Positions 35,053 through 43,958 of a DNA stretch of 64,000 nt are shown here, piece after piece. The position numbers were made by a program, and so were the translations under genes. Source of the DNA: VAXT01 sp963728535 (lineage in GTDB: Bacteria; Actinomycetota; Thermoleophilia; Gaiellales; Gaiellaceae); NCBI GenBank assembly GCA_963728535.1, contig CAVSKK010000001.1:2480001-2544000 (forward strand), given 5' to 3'. Numbering within the stretch: the first letter of the stretch is position 1; every line of letters starts with the position of its first letter. The notes beneath the pieces were generated by a model. It saw only the letters and a program-made list of their open reading frames with translations. It was not told the origin of the DNA and made no database searches.

Positions 35053-36264
35053 GTGCGCTTCGTCTTGGCGAACCGCTTCATGAACCAAGCCGGGGGCACC
35101 GAGGTTCACCTCGTCACGATCGGCTCCGAGCTGCTCCGGCTCGGGCACGAGGTCGTCATCTACTCGCCCGAGCTCGGGCCGTTCGCGGACCACGCGCGAG
35201 AGCGGGGAATCGAGGTCGTCGACGAGCTCGACGAGCTTCCGGTCGAGTGCGACGTCGTGCTCGCACAGGACAGCATCGTCGTCTATCAGCTCGCCGAGCG
35301 GTACCCAGGGGCAGTCAGCGTCTTCCGGATCTGCGGCGAGACCTTCGACCTCCAGTCGCCACCGCAACTCGAGGGCATCGTCGACCTCGTCGTGGTCTTG
35401 GGCGAGCGTTACGCGCGGCTTGCGCGTGCCCTTGCGGTCGAGCCTCCACTGGCACGGCTTCGCATCCCGGTGGACATCGAGCGCCTCGCGCCGGTCGGGA
35501 CGATCCGCGCGCGGCCCCGGCGTGCGGTCATCCTGGGGAACTACCCCGGCCGCGTCCACGTCGTGCGCGAAGCGTGGGAGCGGCAAGGGGTCGAGGTCAG
35601 TCAGGTCGGCGCCACGCAGCAGCGCTTCGACATCGCGCCGGCGCTCGAGAGCGCCGACATCGTCGTCGGGAAGAGCCGTGCCGCGGTCGACGCGATGGCG
35701 TGCGGCCGTGCCGTCTACGTCTACGACACGTTCGGCGGCGACGGCTGGCTGACGCCCAACACCTATGCCGCGATGGAGGCGGATCACTTCGCCGGCCAGG
35801 CGACCGATCGCGTGATCGGAGCCGAGGAGATGGCTCGCGACCTGGCCGACTACGACCGCCGCATGGGGGCGGTCAATCGTGATCTCGCCATCCAGCACCA
35901 CAGCGCCCGCGATCACGTGATCGAGCTCCTGTCGGCGCTCGTCAGCCCGCCGAAGCAGCGGCCGGAGGCACCGCTACGTGAGCTCGCTCGGCTGACGGCA
36001 CTCCAGTGGTCCTGGGAACGATTCTCACGCGAGGCCCAGCATGCGCAGGCCTCCTTGCACGAACGCCTTCTGGTCGCCGAGCGGGTTGCGGAGGAGTGGG
36101 AAACGACTGCGAACGCCGAGCGAGAGCGGGCGGAAGTCCTGCAGCGAGCCGCCGACTGGGCGGTTGGCCTCGAGGCAGATCTCAAGTCGATCCACGCGAG
36201 TCGCGCCTGGCGGCTGGCGGGGCGCTACCGGCGCTGGCGGGACCGCTTGCTCCGGGCCCCCTGA
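35053..36264 (+). CDS. Glycosyltransferase (GT4-like) with C-terminal coiled coil
   Basis: The open frame is longer, but GTG 35053 begins the expected VRFVLANRFMNQAGGTEVHL, the first strand and glycine-rich loop of GT-B enzymes; 403 residues result. GHEVVIYSPELGPFADHARE, VDLVVVLGERYARLARAL, RRAVILGNYPGRVHVVREAW and ESADIVVGKSRAAVDAMACG, the last being the sugar-nucleotide site region, support GT4-type function. From about residue 300 (LRELARLTALQWSWERFSRE) the protein is a long charged helix ending in WRLAGRYRRWRDRLLR, a basic tail seen in large glycosyltransferases that act at the membrane. It probably works with the divergent epimerase in surface glycan synthesis. Confidence 0.78.
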   Translation: MRFVLANRFMNQAGGTEVHLVTIGSELLRLGHEVVIYSPELGPFADHARERGIEVVDELDELPVECDVVLAQDSIVVYQLAERYPGAVSVFRICGETFDLQSPPQLEGIVDLVVVLGERYARLARALAVEPPLARLRIPVDIERLAPVGTIRARPRRAVILGNYPGRVHVVREAWERQGVEVSQVGATQQRFDIAPALESADIVVGKSRAAVDAMACGRAVYVYDTFGGDGWLTPNTYAAMEADHFAGQATDRVIGAEEMARDLADYDRRMGAVNRDLAIQHHSARDHVIELLSALVSPPKQRPEAPLRELARLTALQWSWERFSREAQHAQASLHERLLVAERVAEEWETTANAERERAEVLQRAADWAVGLEADLKSIHASRAWRLAGRYRRWRDRLLRAP

Positions 36265-36339
36265 GGCTGCCTCGACCGGCATGTTGGATCGGCTTGCTCG
36301 GTTGCGCTGAGGCGTGAAACGACATAATCTCCCGGACGG

Positions 36340-37563
36340 GTGGTCAAGAATCTGATTGTCGTAGGGGCTTCTGCCCTTGCCTTGTTCCTGGTGCCGAGCG
36401 TGGCCTCTGCGCGGCCGATCGTGGACTCCGGGCCGGCGCAGACGAGCGCCTCGCACATCAAGGTCTTTAACGTCTACGGGGTCTATACGAAGGAGCAGCG
36501 CTCCCTGCTCGTTAGCATGGGCTACGACATCGGCGAGGCCGCCTGGGCCGATCACGTGGAGCTGTTCGCAACCGAGAAGCAGGCACTGCTGCTGTCCCTG
36601 CGCGGCTACCAGGTCATCCCGAAGGCGGAGCCCGACGACTTCCCGCCGGAAGACTCGAACTACCACAACTACGCGGAGATGGTTGCCGACATCCAGGCGT
36701 TCGCAGCTGCGCACCCGGCGCTCGTGCACGTGTTCTCAATGGGGACCTCGTACGAGGGCCGCGATTTGATCGGCGTGCGCATCTCGAACGACGCGACCGA
36801 CAACCTCTCCGAGCCAGGGGCCTTTTACGTCGGCCAGCACCACGCGCGCGAGCACCTGACAGTCGAGGTCGTCCTCTCGGTCATGCACATGTTCCTCGAG
36901 AAGCCCCAGCTCATGGACCTCGTCAACACGCGGCAGATCTACATCGTCCCGAGCCTGAACCCGGACGGCGCCGAGTACGACATCGCAACGGGGAACTATC
37001 AGTTCTGGCGCAAGAACCGGCAGCCGAACGCGCAGGCGATCGGCACCGACAACAACCGCAACTACAGCTACCGCTGGGGCTGCTGCGGCGGCTCGAGCGG
37101 CAACGGCGGCAGCGATACGTACCGCGGTCCGAGCGCGCTTTCGACGCCCGAAGACGCGGATTTGGCCGATTTCATGGTCGCTCACCCGAACGTCCACGCG
37201 GCGATCAGCTACCACTCCTACGGCGACCTGATCCTCTACCCCTACGGATACACGTACGAGGACATTCCGGAGGACATGGACCCCGTCGACCACGCAACGT
37301 TCCTCGCGATGGGCGCGGAGATGGAGCGCACCGCCGGCTACCACGCACAGCAGTCGTCCGACCTCTACATCACCGACGGGGACTTCAACGACTTCATGTA
37401 CGGAGAGCTCGGCCGCTACCCGATCACGATCGAGCTCAGCGGAGGCACCTTCTACCCACCCGACGAGTTCATTCCGAGCGAGAGCCTGCGGAATCACCAG
37501 GCCGCGGCCTTCATCGCCAGGATCGCGGACTGCCCGCGGAAAATCGTCGGCGCAACCTGCTGA
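36340..37563 (+). CDS. Secreted M14-family zinc carboxypeptidase
   Basis: A 407-residue protein starting at GTG with a signal peptide (LIVVGASALALFLVPSVASA). A propeptide-like region (about 40-100) precedes the catalytic domain: YHNYAEMVADIQAFAAAHP, GTSYEGRDLIGVRISN, YVGQHHAREHLTVEVVLSVM containing the HxxE zinc pair, YIVPSLNPDGAEYD, DNNRNYSYRWG (Arg and Asn for the substrate carboxylate), AAISYHSYGDLILYPYGYTY (third zinc His), and PITIELSGGTFYPP with the catalytic Glu. All active-site residues are present. It removes C-terminal residues from extracellular peptides. TAATCT lies nine bases before the start codon, suggesting a very short leader. Confidence 0.93.
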   Translation: MVKNLIVVGASALALFLVPSVASARPIVDSGPAQTSASHIKVFNVYGVYTKEQRSLLVSMGYDIGEAAWADHVELFATEKQALLLSLRGYQVIPKAEPDDFPPEDSNYHNYAEMVADIQAFAAAHPALVHVFSMGTSYEGRDLIGVRISNDATDNLSEPGAFYVGQHHAREHLTVEVVLSVMHMFLEKPQLMDLVNTRQIYIVPSLNPDGAEYDIATGNYQFWRKNRQPNAQAIGTDNNRNYSYRWGCCGGSSGNGGSDTYRGPSALSTPEDADLADFMVAHPNVHAAISYHSYGDLILYPYGYTYEDIPEDMDPVDHATFLAMGAEMERTAGYHAQQSSDLYITDGDFNDFMYGELGRYPITIELSGGTFYPPDEFIPSESLRNHQAAAFIARIADCPRKIVGATC

Positions 37564-37571
37564 CGCTTTAG

Positions 37572-38048
37572 CTAGGCGAGCCCCTTCTCCTGAAGCTCGG
37601 CAACCGCCTCGGGAGACTTGCCGAGGTCGAGGCCCATTCCGCTCAGGATCCGGTCGCTCTTCGTGAACTGCACCTGGTCGTACTGGACGACCTCGATGGT
37701 GTTGCCCCAGGGATCCTGGAAGTCGAGCCTCCGGCCCGGCCGAATCTCGACGCCGCCCGCCTCGAGCGCCTTCCGCGTCGCTTCCTTGTCCTCGACGACG
37801 ATCCCGAAATGGCGGGCACGGTCAGGCGGCCCCACTCGACCCTCCATCAGCGCCAGGAACTGATCGCCGATGTCGATGAAGGCGGCGCCCGGTGGGCGAC
37901 CGCGCAGCGAGAACTCGAAGAACCGTCCGTAGAAGGCGAGCGCCTCGTCGATGTCGCCGACCTCGAGGGCGACGTGGTTGATGCCGACGAGCCGGGATCG
38001 GGACACACCTTGTTCAACGTTCGTCGGTGCCGCGCATTCCTGCGTCAT
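37572..38048 (-). CDS. VOC-family (glyoxalase/bleomycin-resistance-like) protein
   Basis: A far longer frame is open on this strand, but only the last 158 residues look like protein; ATG 38048 (MTQECAAPTNVEQG) is chosen. The domain shows the paired beta-alpha-beta-beta-beta modules: VGINHVALEVGDIDEALAFY (metal His), AAFIDIGDQFLALMEG, ARHFGIVVEDKEATRKALEA (second His) and FQDPWGNTIEVVQYDQVQF (metal Glu). All three metal ligands of the typical VOC site are present. The C-terminal SGMGLDLGKSPEAVAELQ helix is an extension. Reaction unknown. Confidence 0.85.
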   Translation of the reverse strand: MTQECAAPTNVEQGVSRSRLVGINHVALEVGDIDEALAFYGRFFEFSLRGRPPGAAFIDIGDQFLALMEGRVGPPDRARHFGIVVEDKEATRKALEAGGVEIRPGRRLDFQDPWGNTIEVVQYDQVQFTKSDRILSGMGLDLGKSPEAVAELQEKGLA

Positions 38049-38135
38049 CGTCGACGCGCGCGTTACCAGGCCCATCGACGAACGTGATAGAACCCCGGCG
38101 GCCACGCTCGTCGATTCGGGGGGAGGTAGACCGGG

Positions 38136-40454
38136 ATGAGGGGGAGGATCCTGTGGGCAGCTGCGCTTGCCTTGCTCCTGTTCGTCCTTGCGCTGGGGCC
38201 GAGCGCGTTCGCCGGTGCGGCTGAACCTGGCGGGCCTGCGCCCAGCCTCCCGGCCTCGAGCTGGAGTGCGGTTGCTTCCATGCCCCAGGACTTGTACGGC
38301 GCGGCGGGCGCATCTAACGGCACCTACGCCTACGCGGCCGGCGGCTACTCCGACACGACCCTCGACACCTTCTACCGGTACAACCCGGTGAACGAGCGGT
38401 GGGACACGTATCCACCGCCGATGCCGGCCGCGGTGGCGATGGCGTCCGCCGTCTACTACCCGACCACGAACAAGATTTACGTCTTTGGCGGCAAGGATGT
38501 GGACACGGGCGAGGTCAGCGCCGCCACCCGGGTCTTCGACATCACGGCGAACACGTGGGACTCCGTCACGAGCATGCCTGAACCGCGCGCTTCCATGGCG
38601 GCCGGCTACAACAGCGCCAACGGGAGGATCTACCTGGTCGGCGGCTACAGCGGCGACGACCCATCGAGCGCTAAGACGACGGCCTGGGAATTCAACCCGG
38701 CCAACAACATGTTCAGCACGCGCGCGCCGATTCCGCAGGCAGTCGGGGGCGCCGCGGCGGGTGTAGTCAACGGCGAATTCCTCGTTGCAGGCGGGCGCAA
38801 CGCGGCCGGTGCGATCGTCGATCTCGTCTGGGGTTACAGCTCCACGACGAACGAATGGACCGGGAGGCCCCACCTCCCGAGCCCGACCGACGCGGCCGGC
38901 AGCGCCGTTGCGAGTGGGAAGCTCTGGGTCTTCGGAGGCGAGACTCCGTCGAGCCCGAGCGCGGCGACTGTTGCATTCGATCTGGCCACCAATACCTGGA
39001 CGAGCGGCCCGAGCCTGAACGTCGCTCGCTCGAGCGTGGCGGGCGCGGCAATCGGGAGCACGCTCGTGGCCGCGGGCGGGGACACGGGCTCGACGTCGAC
39101 GGCAGCGACGGAGGTGCTGGATGCGGGAACCGCTTCCTGCGTGCAGCCCGACACCGTTTTCAGCGAGAACTTCGACGGCGTGACGCCGCCCGCGCTGCCG
39201 CCGGGCTGGACGGCGACAAACGACGACGGGCCGCCGCCGCTGTGGGTGACGTCGAGCTCGGGCATGCCAACGCCACCTTTCGACACGCCTCCGAATGCGG
39301 CCTTCGTCGACAGTCCCCAGGTCGTCAGCGACAAGTGGCTCGACTTGCCGAGCATCCCGATCGAGACGAGCGCTGCGCAGCTCACGTTCCGCAACAACTA
39401 CTACACCGAGACGACATTCGACGGCGGGGTGCTGGAGATCAGCATCGACGAGGGCGTCTTTCAGGACATCCTCGTGGCCGGCGGTCGTCTCGTCGTCGGG
39501 CGCTACAGCGGGACGCTCTCGCAGATCCGAGACAACCCGCTCGCCGGTCGCCTGGCCTGGACCGGCAACTCGGACAACGGCTTCATCACGTCGGTCGTGA
39601 TCCTGCCCGCCTCCGCCGCCGGACACGAGGTCGTGCTGCGCTGGCGCGAAGGCAGCGACACCGGCATCGGGGCACCCGGCTGGCGCATCGACACGATCAA
39701 GATCAGCGAGTGCCTCGATTCACCGCCCCCGCCGCCTCCACCGCCGCCGCCACCACCCCCTCCGCCTCCGCCGCCTCCACCTCCACCACCACCACCCCCG
39801 CCGCCTCCGCCTCCACCTCCGCCGCCGGCCTGCCCGACGGGATCGACCGAGGTGGCGATCGGCGACTTCTTCTTCGACCCGGACACCACGGACGTCGTGG
39901 CCGGGACGACGGTGTGCTGGACGAACACCGGCGAGATCCCGCACACGGTCACGTCGGACACAGGAGTGTTCGAGTCCGAATTCCTCGATCACGGTGAGAT
40001 CTACACCCACACGTTCGACACGGTGGGCAACTACCCGTACTACTGCCTGCCCCACCCGTTCATGACCGGGGTCGTCAATGTCGGACCTCCGCCTCCGCCA
40101 CCTCCGCCACCACCTCCGCCCCCGCCCCCTCCACCTCCACCACCTCCACCTCCACCACCTCCACCTCCACCTCCAGCACCTCCACCGCCGCCGCCTCCGC
40201 CGCCTCCGCCGCCACCACCGCCGCCGCCTCCGCCGCCGCCACCACCACCACCACCGGTGCGCTGCCGAGTGCCGCGGGTAATCGGAATGAGGCTCACCAA
40301 GGCCAGAACGAGAATCCGGCGCGCGCACTGCTCGGTCGGACGCATCCGCCGAGCGAGGTCACGGCGAGTCGGCCGCGTGATCGCGCAGAGCCCAAGACCA
40401 GGCACCAGGCTTCGGCGAGGCGGACGAGTCCGCCTCGTGATCGGCCGCAGGTAA
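38136..40454 (+). CDS. Secreted chimera: kelch propeller, jelly-roll, cupredoxin and PASTA-like domains joined by polyproline
   Basis: A 772-residue exported protein with GGGGGAGG before its ATG and a signal peptide ending AFAGA. Residues about 40-330 hold at least five kelch repeats (for example YAYAAGGYSDTTLDTFYRYN, IYVFGGKDVDTGEVSAATRV, IYLVGGYSG). Residues 340-525 look like an adhesin/MAM jelly roll (TVFSENFDGVTPPALPPGW). A proline run (39722-39828) leads to a cupredoxin whose type-1 copper ligands are all visible: IPHTVTSD (His), YYCLPHPFM (Cys, His, Met). A second, longer run (40087-40257, near 55 prolines with one alanine) leads to a basic C-terminal PASTA-like domain (CRVPRVIGMRL, QSPRPGTRLRRGG). 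It probably sits on the wall and binds copper or moves electrons outside the cell. Confidence 0.88.
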   Translation: MRGRILWAAALALLLFVLALGPSAFAGAAEPGGPAPSLPASSWSAVASMPQDLYGAAGASNGTYAYAAGGYSDTTLDTFYRYNPVNERWDTYPPPMPAAVAMASAVYYPTTNKIYVFGGKDVDTGEVSAATRVFDITANTWDSVTSMPEPRASMAAGYNSANGRIYLVGGYSGDDPSSAKTTAWEFNPANNMFSTRAPIPQAVGGAAAGVVNGEFLVAGGRNAAGAIVDLVWGYSSTTNEWTGRPHLPSPTDAAGSAVASGKLWVFGGETPSSPSAATVAFDLATNTWTSGPSLNVARSSVAGAAIGSTLVAAGGDTGSTSTAATEVLDAGTASCVQPDTVFSENFDGVTPPALPPGWTATNDDGPPPLWVTSSSGMPTPPFDTPPNAAFVDSPQVVSDKWLDLPSIPIETSAAQLTFRNNYYTETTFDGGVLEISIDEGVFQDILVAGGRLVVGRYSGTLSQIRDNPLAGRLAWTGNSDNGFITSVVILPASAAGHEVVLRWREGSDTGIGAPGWRIDTIKISECLDSPPPPPPPPPPPPPPPPPPPPPPPPPPPPPPPPPPPACPTGSTEVAIGDFFFDPDTTDVVAGTTVCWTNTGEIPHTVTSDTGVFESEFLDHGEIYTHTFDTVGNYPYYCLPHPFMTGVVNVGPPPPPPPPPPPPPPPPPPPPPPPPPPPPPPAPPPPPPPPPPPPPPPPPPPPPPPPPPVRCRVPRVIGMRLTKARTRIRRAHCSVGRIRRARSRRVGRVIAQSPRPGTRLRRGGRVRLVIGRR

Positions 40455-40459
40455 CTACC

Positions 40460-40661
40460 AGCTAGCTCTCCCACCGCTCTCGGCAGACCACAACGAGCGA
40501 CCGCCGGAGCCGGGCTCCGCCCGGCGGGAGGCCCAAACGCGTGGGTGAATCACTGTGCCGGTGACCGGCCCACTAACCAGAGATCTCAAGCAACCGGAAG
40601 CAAGGAGGGGGCCCACGGGGAAACCAGGGGTTCCCCGTGAAGGCGAGCGTCAGCGAAGCCG
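40460..40661 (+). repeat. Intergenic repeat of about 200 bp, copy A
   Basis: Runs from CCAGCTAGCTCT through CTCTCGGCAGACCACAACGA, the palindromic GCCGGGCTCCGCCCGGC, ACCGGCCCACTA, GGGGGCCCACGGGG and CCAGGGGTTCCCCGTGAAGG to GCGAAGCCG. Two hairpins are built in (GCCGGGC/GCCCGGC, and CGGGGAA/TTCCCCG). It fills the gap between convergent genes. Confidence 0.85.
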
Positions 40662-40668
40662 TCTTAGG

Positions 40669-41676
40669 TCAACTGCTCCGGCGCCAGAAAGGCCGCTTCG
40701 CCGGGTCGCCGGGCTCCCCGCCCATCGCCCGCGCTGCGGCGAGAAAGTCCTCAGGTCGGAGCGTCATCAGCTCGTCGCGCTCCAGGTCCGCGAGCTCGGC
40801 TCCGGCGACGTTTGCAAGGCGCAGCGCCTGAGTGTTCAGCGCCTGCTCGAACAGCGTGCGCGCGAAGCGAGCGTTTCCGAAGCCCTCCCCGCGAGCCGGG
40901 CCGGCCAGCACCCGCCGCAGAGCCTCGGGGGCACCCTCGCCGAAACGGTATTCGTTCTCGGCCAGGAATTTTGCCGTGATTGCGAGCAGTTCGTCGGTCG
41001 AGTAGTCGGGGAAGGTGATCTCACGTGAGAAGCGTGAGCGCAATCCAGGATTCGAGTCGAGAAAGCGGTGCATCAGCCGGGGGTAACCGGCCACGATCAC
41101 GACGAGGCGGTGGCGGTAGTCCTCCATGCGCTTGAGCAGCGTCTCGATCGCCTCGCTCCCGAAGTCGAGCCGCTCCTCCGGACCGGCCAGCGAATACGCC
41201 TCGTCGACGAAGAGCACCCCGTCGAGCGCGCGGCGGACCGCGCGGTCGGTCTTGATCGCCGTCAGACCGACGTACTGACCGACGAGCCCGGCGCGGTCGA
41301 CCTCGACGAGGTGGCCGCGGCGCAGGAGCCCCATGGAGCGGTACATCTGTGCGAGGAGTCGCGCGACCGTCGTCTTGCCCGTCCCCGGGTTCCCGAGGAA
41401 GACGAGGTGCTGTGAGGTCGCCACTTCCGGTAGTCCGTGCTCCTCACGACGAGCCTGGACCTGGAGGAAGGCGACGAGAGCCTGCACCTGATCCTTCACA
41501 GTCTCGAGGCCGACCAGCGAGTCGAGCTCGGACTGGAGCTCGTCCATGCTCCGCGAGGGCTCAGGCTTTCGAAGCGCCTCGAGCTGGCCCGCAATCCACT
41601 CGCCGCCGTCGCCGCTGGAGCCGATCCGGAGGCGCTCGCCGAGCACTCGCAGCACGTCGTCGATTGGTTTGGCCAT
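40669..41676 (-). CDS. AAA+ ATPase of the CbbX/CfxQ type
   Basis: A very long frame is open, but ATG 41676 (MAKPIDDVLRVLGERL) gives the family protein, 335 residues. Landmarks: LDSLVGLETVKDQVQALVAF, LVFLGNPGTGKTTVARLLAQ (Walker A), LVEVDRAGLVGQYVGLTAIK, GVLFVDEAYSLAG (Walker B), VVIVAGYPRLMHRFLDSNPG (sensor 1), LRSRFSREITFPDYS (Arg finger) and GFGNARFARTLFEQALNTQA (sensor 2). CbbX remodels Rubisco in photosynthetic bacteria, but the same family is spread widely in actinobacteria and type VII secretion loci, where it acts on other complexes. No Rubisco or ESX gene is nearby. Confidence 0.87.
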   Translation of the reverse strand: MAKPIDDVLRVLGERLRIGSSGDGGEWIAGQLEALRKPEPSRSMDELQSELDSLVGLETVKDQVQALVAFLQVQARREEHGLPEVATSQHLVFLGNPGTGKTTVARLLAQMYRSMGLLRRGHLVEVDRAGLVGQYVGLTAIKTDRAVRRALDGVLFVDEAYSLAGPEERLDFGSEAIETLLKRMEDYRHRLVVIVAGYPRLMHRFLDSNPGLRSRFSREITFPDYSTDELLAITAKFLAENEYRFGEGAPEALRRVLAGPARGEGFGNARFARTLFEQALNTQALRLANVAGAELADLERDELMTLRPEDFLAAARAMGGEPGDPAKRPFWRRSS

Positions 41677-41766
41677 CACGTAGGTGTACCCGCGAGCGCT
41701 GTTCTCGTAGCACGGAGCTCGCCTCCTGACGTTTGGAGATGCCTTGTTACGCGGGACTAACGAGAG

Positions 41767-43050
41767 GTGGAACCGAAAAACCCCGTCTGGCGAGCCGTCG
41801 TTCGCTACCTGGTGAGCGCCGTGATCGCTGTCGTGACGATCAGCGTGCTCGGCGTCTACCTCTTCGAGAGAAGCGGCGAGGCCGAGGCGATCCGAGACGC
41901 GAAGGACCAGACCAGGGCCTCGGCCAAGTGGGCGGTCGAGCCGGCGCTCACGGATGCGGTCATTCGCGGCGACGAGAGAGCGCTTGGCAACCTCGACAGG
42001 ATCGTTCGCGAGCGAGTGCTGCGCGGGTCGTCGGTCGTCCGCGTGAAGATCTGGGAACGGTCGGGGCGCATCGTCTATTCGGATGAGCCGGGTCTGATCG
42101 GAGCCCGGTACCCGATCGCTCCGGATGAGCTGAACGAGTTCGAGGGCACTCAGATCGACGCCGAGGTCAGCGATCTCTCCAAGCCCGAGAACCGGTTCGA
42201 GCGGGAGTTCGGAAAGCTGCTCGAGGTCTATGCCGCGCTGCAGACCCCGAGCGGGCAGCACCTCCGTTACGAGGAGTACTACCGGTCGAGCTTCGTCTCG
42301 GCGCGCGGCGCGCGGATCTTCCGGGAGTTCGGGATCATCGGCCTTGGTGCGCTCATCCTGCTCGCGCTCATCCAGCTTCCACTCGTCTGGCAGGCGGCCC
42401 ATCGGGTGCGGCGCGGTCAGCGCGAGCGCCTGGAGCTGCTCCAGCGCGCGGTCGACGCGTCCGAGATCGAGCGGCGTCGCATCGCCGCTGATCTCCACGA
42501 CGGGGTCGTGCAGGACCTCGCCGGGGTCTCGTACTCGCTCACCGCCGCCGCGAACGACGCTCCACCCGAGCTGGCCCCGTTGCTGAAGGAGGCTTCCGCC
42601 CAGACGAGGCAGGGAATCCGCGAGCTGCGCAGCCTTCTCGTCGAGATCTATCCACCGGAGCTCCATCGCCAGGGGCTCGAGGCGGCACTCGGCGACCTGC
42701 TGGCTCCGTGCATGTCGCGTGGGGTCGAGACACGGCTCCGCGTAGGGCCGAACGGCGACCTACCGGCCGAGGTGCAGGCGCTCTTCTTCCGGGCCGCGCA
42801 GGAAGCGCTGCGCAATGTTGTCAAGCACTCGGGTGCACGTCGTGTCGAGGTCGATGTCGAGAGACGGAACGGGCGTGCGACGCTCCGCGTGACCGATGAC
42901 GGCAGTGGCTTCGATCCCGAGCAGGGGCCCGACGGCGCGCACTTCGGCCTGCGAGTCCTCCGCGATCTCGTCCGCGAGGTCGGCGGGGACCTCGAGATCG
43001 ACTCGGCGCCTGGACGAGGAACAACGGTCTGCCTCGAGGTGGACGCGTGA
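41767..43050 (+). CDS. NarL-type sensor histidine kinase
   Basis: A 427-residue membrane kinase starting at GTG. Two helices (about 14-34, and GIIGLGALILLALIQLPLVW near 192) enclose an extracytoplasmic sensor domain of roughly 155 residues (WERSGRIVYSDEPGLIGARY). RRRIAADLHDGVVQDLAGVS near residue 238 is the HisKA_3 phosphoacceptor box. The ATPase domain shows LFFRAAQEALRNVVKHSGAR (N-box), LRVTDDGSGFDPE (G1), FGLRVLRDLVREVGGDLEID and GRGTTVCLEV (G2). It phosphorylates the response regulator encoded in the overlapping next gene; signal unknown. Confidence 0.93.
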   Translation: MEPKNPVWRAVVRYLVSAVIAVVTISVLGVYLFERSGEAEAIRDAKDQTRASAKWAVEPALTDAVIRGDERALGNLDRIVRERVLRGSSVVRVKIWERSGRIVYSDEPGLIGARYPIAPDELNEFEGTQIDAEVSDLSKPENRFEREFGKLLEVYAALQTPSGQHLRYEEYYRSSFVSARGARIFREFGIIGLGALILLALIQLPLVWQAAHRVRRGQRERLELLQRAVDASEIERRRIAADLHDGVVQDLAGVSYSLTAAANDAPPELAPLLKEASAQTRQGIRELRSLLVEIYPPELHRQGLEAALGDLLAPCMSRGVETRLRVGPNGDLPAEVQALFFRAAQEALRNVVKHSGARRVEVDVERRNGRATLRVTDDGSGFDPEQGPDGAHFGLRVLRDLVREVGGDLEIDSAPGRGTTVCLEVDA

Positions 43051-43661
43051 TCCGGGTCGTCCTGGCGGACGATCACGCGGTCGTCCGGGCAGGTCTCGAG
43101 CGGCTGCTCGCAACCAATGGAGACATCGAGGTCGTGGGTCAGGCCGTCGACGGAGAGCAGGCGGTTCGGGTCGTGGGCGAAACGCGCCCGGATGTCGTCC
43201 TCATGGACATCGAGATGCCGAACCTGAACGGCATCGAGGCAACGAAGCGGATCACGGAAGCGAACGGGGAGGTGCAGGTCGTCGTTCTGACCTCGTTCGC
43301 GGATCGCGAGAAGATCGAGGCCGCCCTCGACGCTGGCGCGATCGGATATCTCCTCAAGGACGCGGAGCCCGAGGACGTGATCCGAGGCGTGCAGTCCGCG
43401 GCGAGAGGCGAGTCGCCGCTCGCGCCTAGGGCTGCGCGAGCGCTTCTGGCTGCCCGCGCCGAGCGGCCCGAGCTGCATTTGAGCGCACGGGAGCTCGACG
43501 TCCTGCGCTGCGTCGCCGAGGGTCTGCCGAACAAGCTGATCGCACGCAAGCTGGGAATCAGCGAGAAGACCGTCAAGGCGCACCTGACCCGGATCTTCCA
43601 GCAGCTCGGCGTCACCGATCGCACGCAGGCTGCCCTCTGGGCGAAGGAGCACGGAATCTAA
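43047..43661 (+). CDS. NarL/LuxR-family response regulator
   Basis: A 204-residue regulator whose GTG overlaps the kinase stop (GTGA). The receiver domain has IRVVLADDHAVVRAGLERLL (acidic pocket), VLMDIEMPNLNGIEAT with the phospho-accepting Asp, and VVVLTSFADREKIEAALDAG and YLLKDAEPEDV (Lys). The C-terminal LuxR-type helix-turn-helix is ELHLSARELDVLRCVAEGLP, NKLIARKLGISEKTVKAHLT. It forms a two-component system with the kinase and probably controls transcription, possibly of adjacent secreted-protein genes; no binding site is recognised. Confidence 0.94.
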   Translation: MIRVVLADDHAVVRAGLERLLATNGDIEVVGQAVDGEQAVRVVGETRPDVVLMDIEMPNLNGIEATKRITEANGEVQVVVLTSFADREKIEAALDAGAIGYLLKDAEPEDVIRGVQSAARGESPLAPRAARALLAARAERPELHLSARELDVLRCVAEGLPNKLIARKLGISEKTVKAHLTRIFQQLGVTDRTQAALWAKEHGI

Positions 43662-43662
43662 C

Positions 43663-43867
43663 GGCTTCGCTAACGCTCGCCTTCACGGGGAAACCCCTGG
43701 TTCCCCCGTGGGCCCCCTCGCGACCGGTTTAGGTTGGCCGCCGGATAGTGGGCCGGTTGCTGTTCGTGCGATTCAAGCGTGCGGTAGCGGGCCTCCCCGC
43801 CGGGCAAAGCCCGGCTCCGGCGGTGATTCGTTGCGGTCTGCCGAGAGTGGTCAGAGAGCTAGCTGGG
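43663..43867 (-). repeat. Intergenic repeat of about 200 bp, copy B (inverted)
   Basis: Its reverse complement follows copy A almost end to end (CAGCTAGCTCT, CTCTCGGCAGACC, GCCGGGC/GCCCGGC, ACCGGCCCACTA, CCAGGGG, CGTGAAGGCGAGCG). It starts two bases after the response-regulator stop and lies between convergent genes. The remaining 90 bases up to 43958 hold nothing I recognise. Confidence 0.85.
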
Positions 43868-43958
43868 CTGCGAACGGTCTCTACTAGCGCTCGAAGCGCC
43901 GCGACCTCGGTCACTGACCAAGGACGCGGCGTCTACGCGCGGGGAAGACCGCCGGGAA

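Noticed and set aside
38049..39626. Upstream extension of the VOC gene into a 684-codon frame
   Set aside because: Only the last 158 codons match the VOC fold; the rest is antisense to the kelch gene.
39720..40258. CRISPR-like or microsatellite repeat
   Set aside because: The CCNCCNCCN arrays encode in-frame polyproline linkers in a secreted protein; there are no spacers and no cas genes.
40669..41676. CbbX as a Rubisco activase in a carbon-fixation locus
   Set aside because: No Rubisco or Calvin-cycle gene in the window; the AAA family is common in non-autotrophic actinobacteria.
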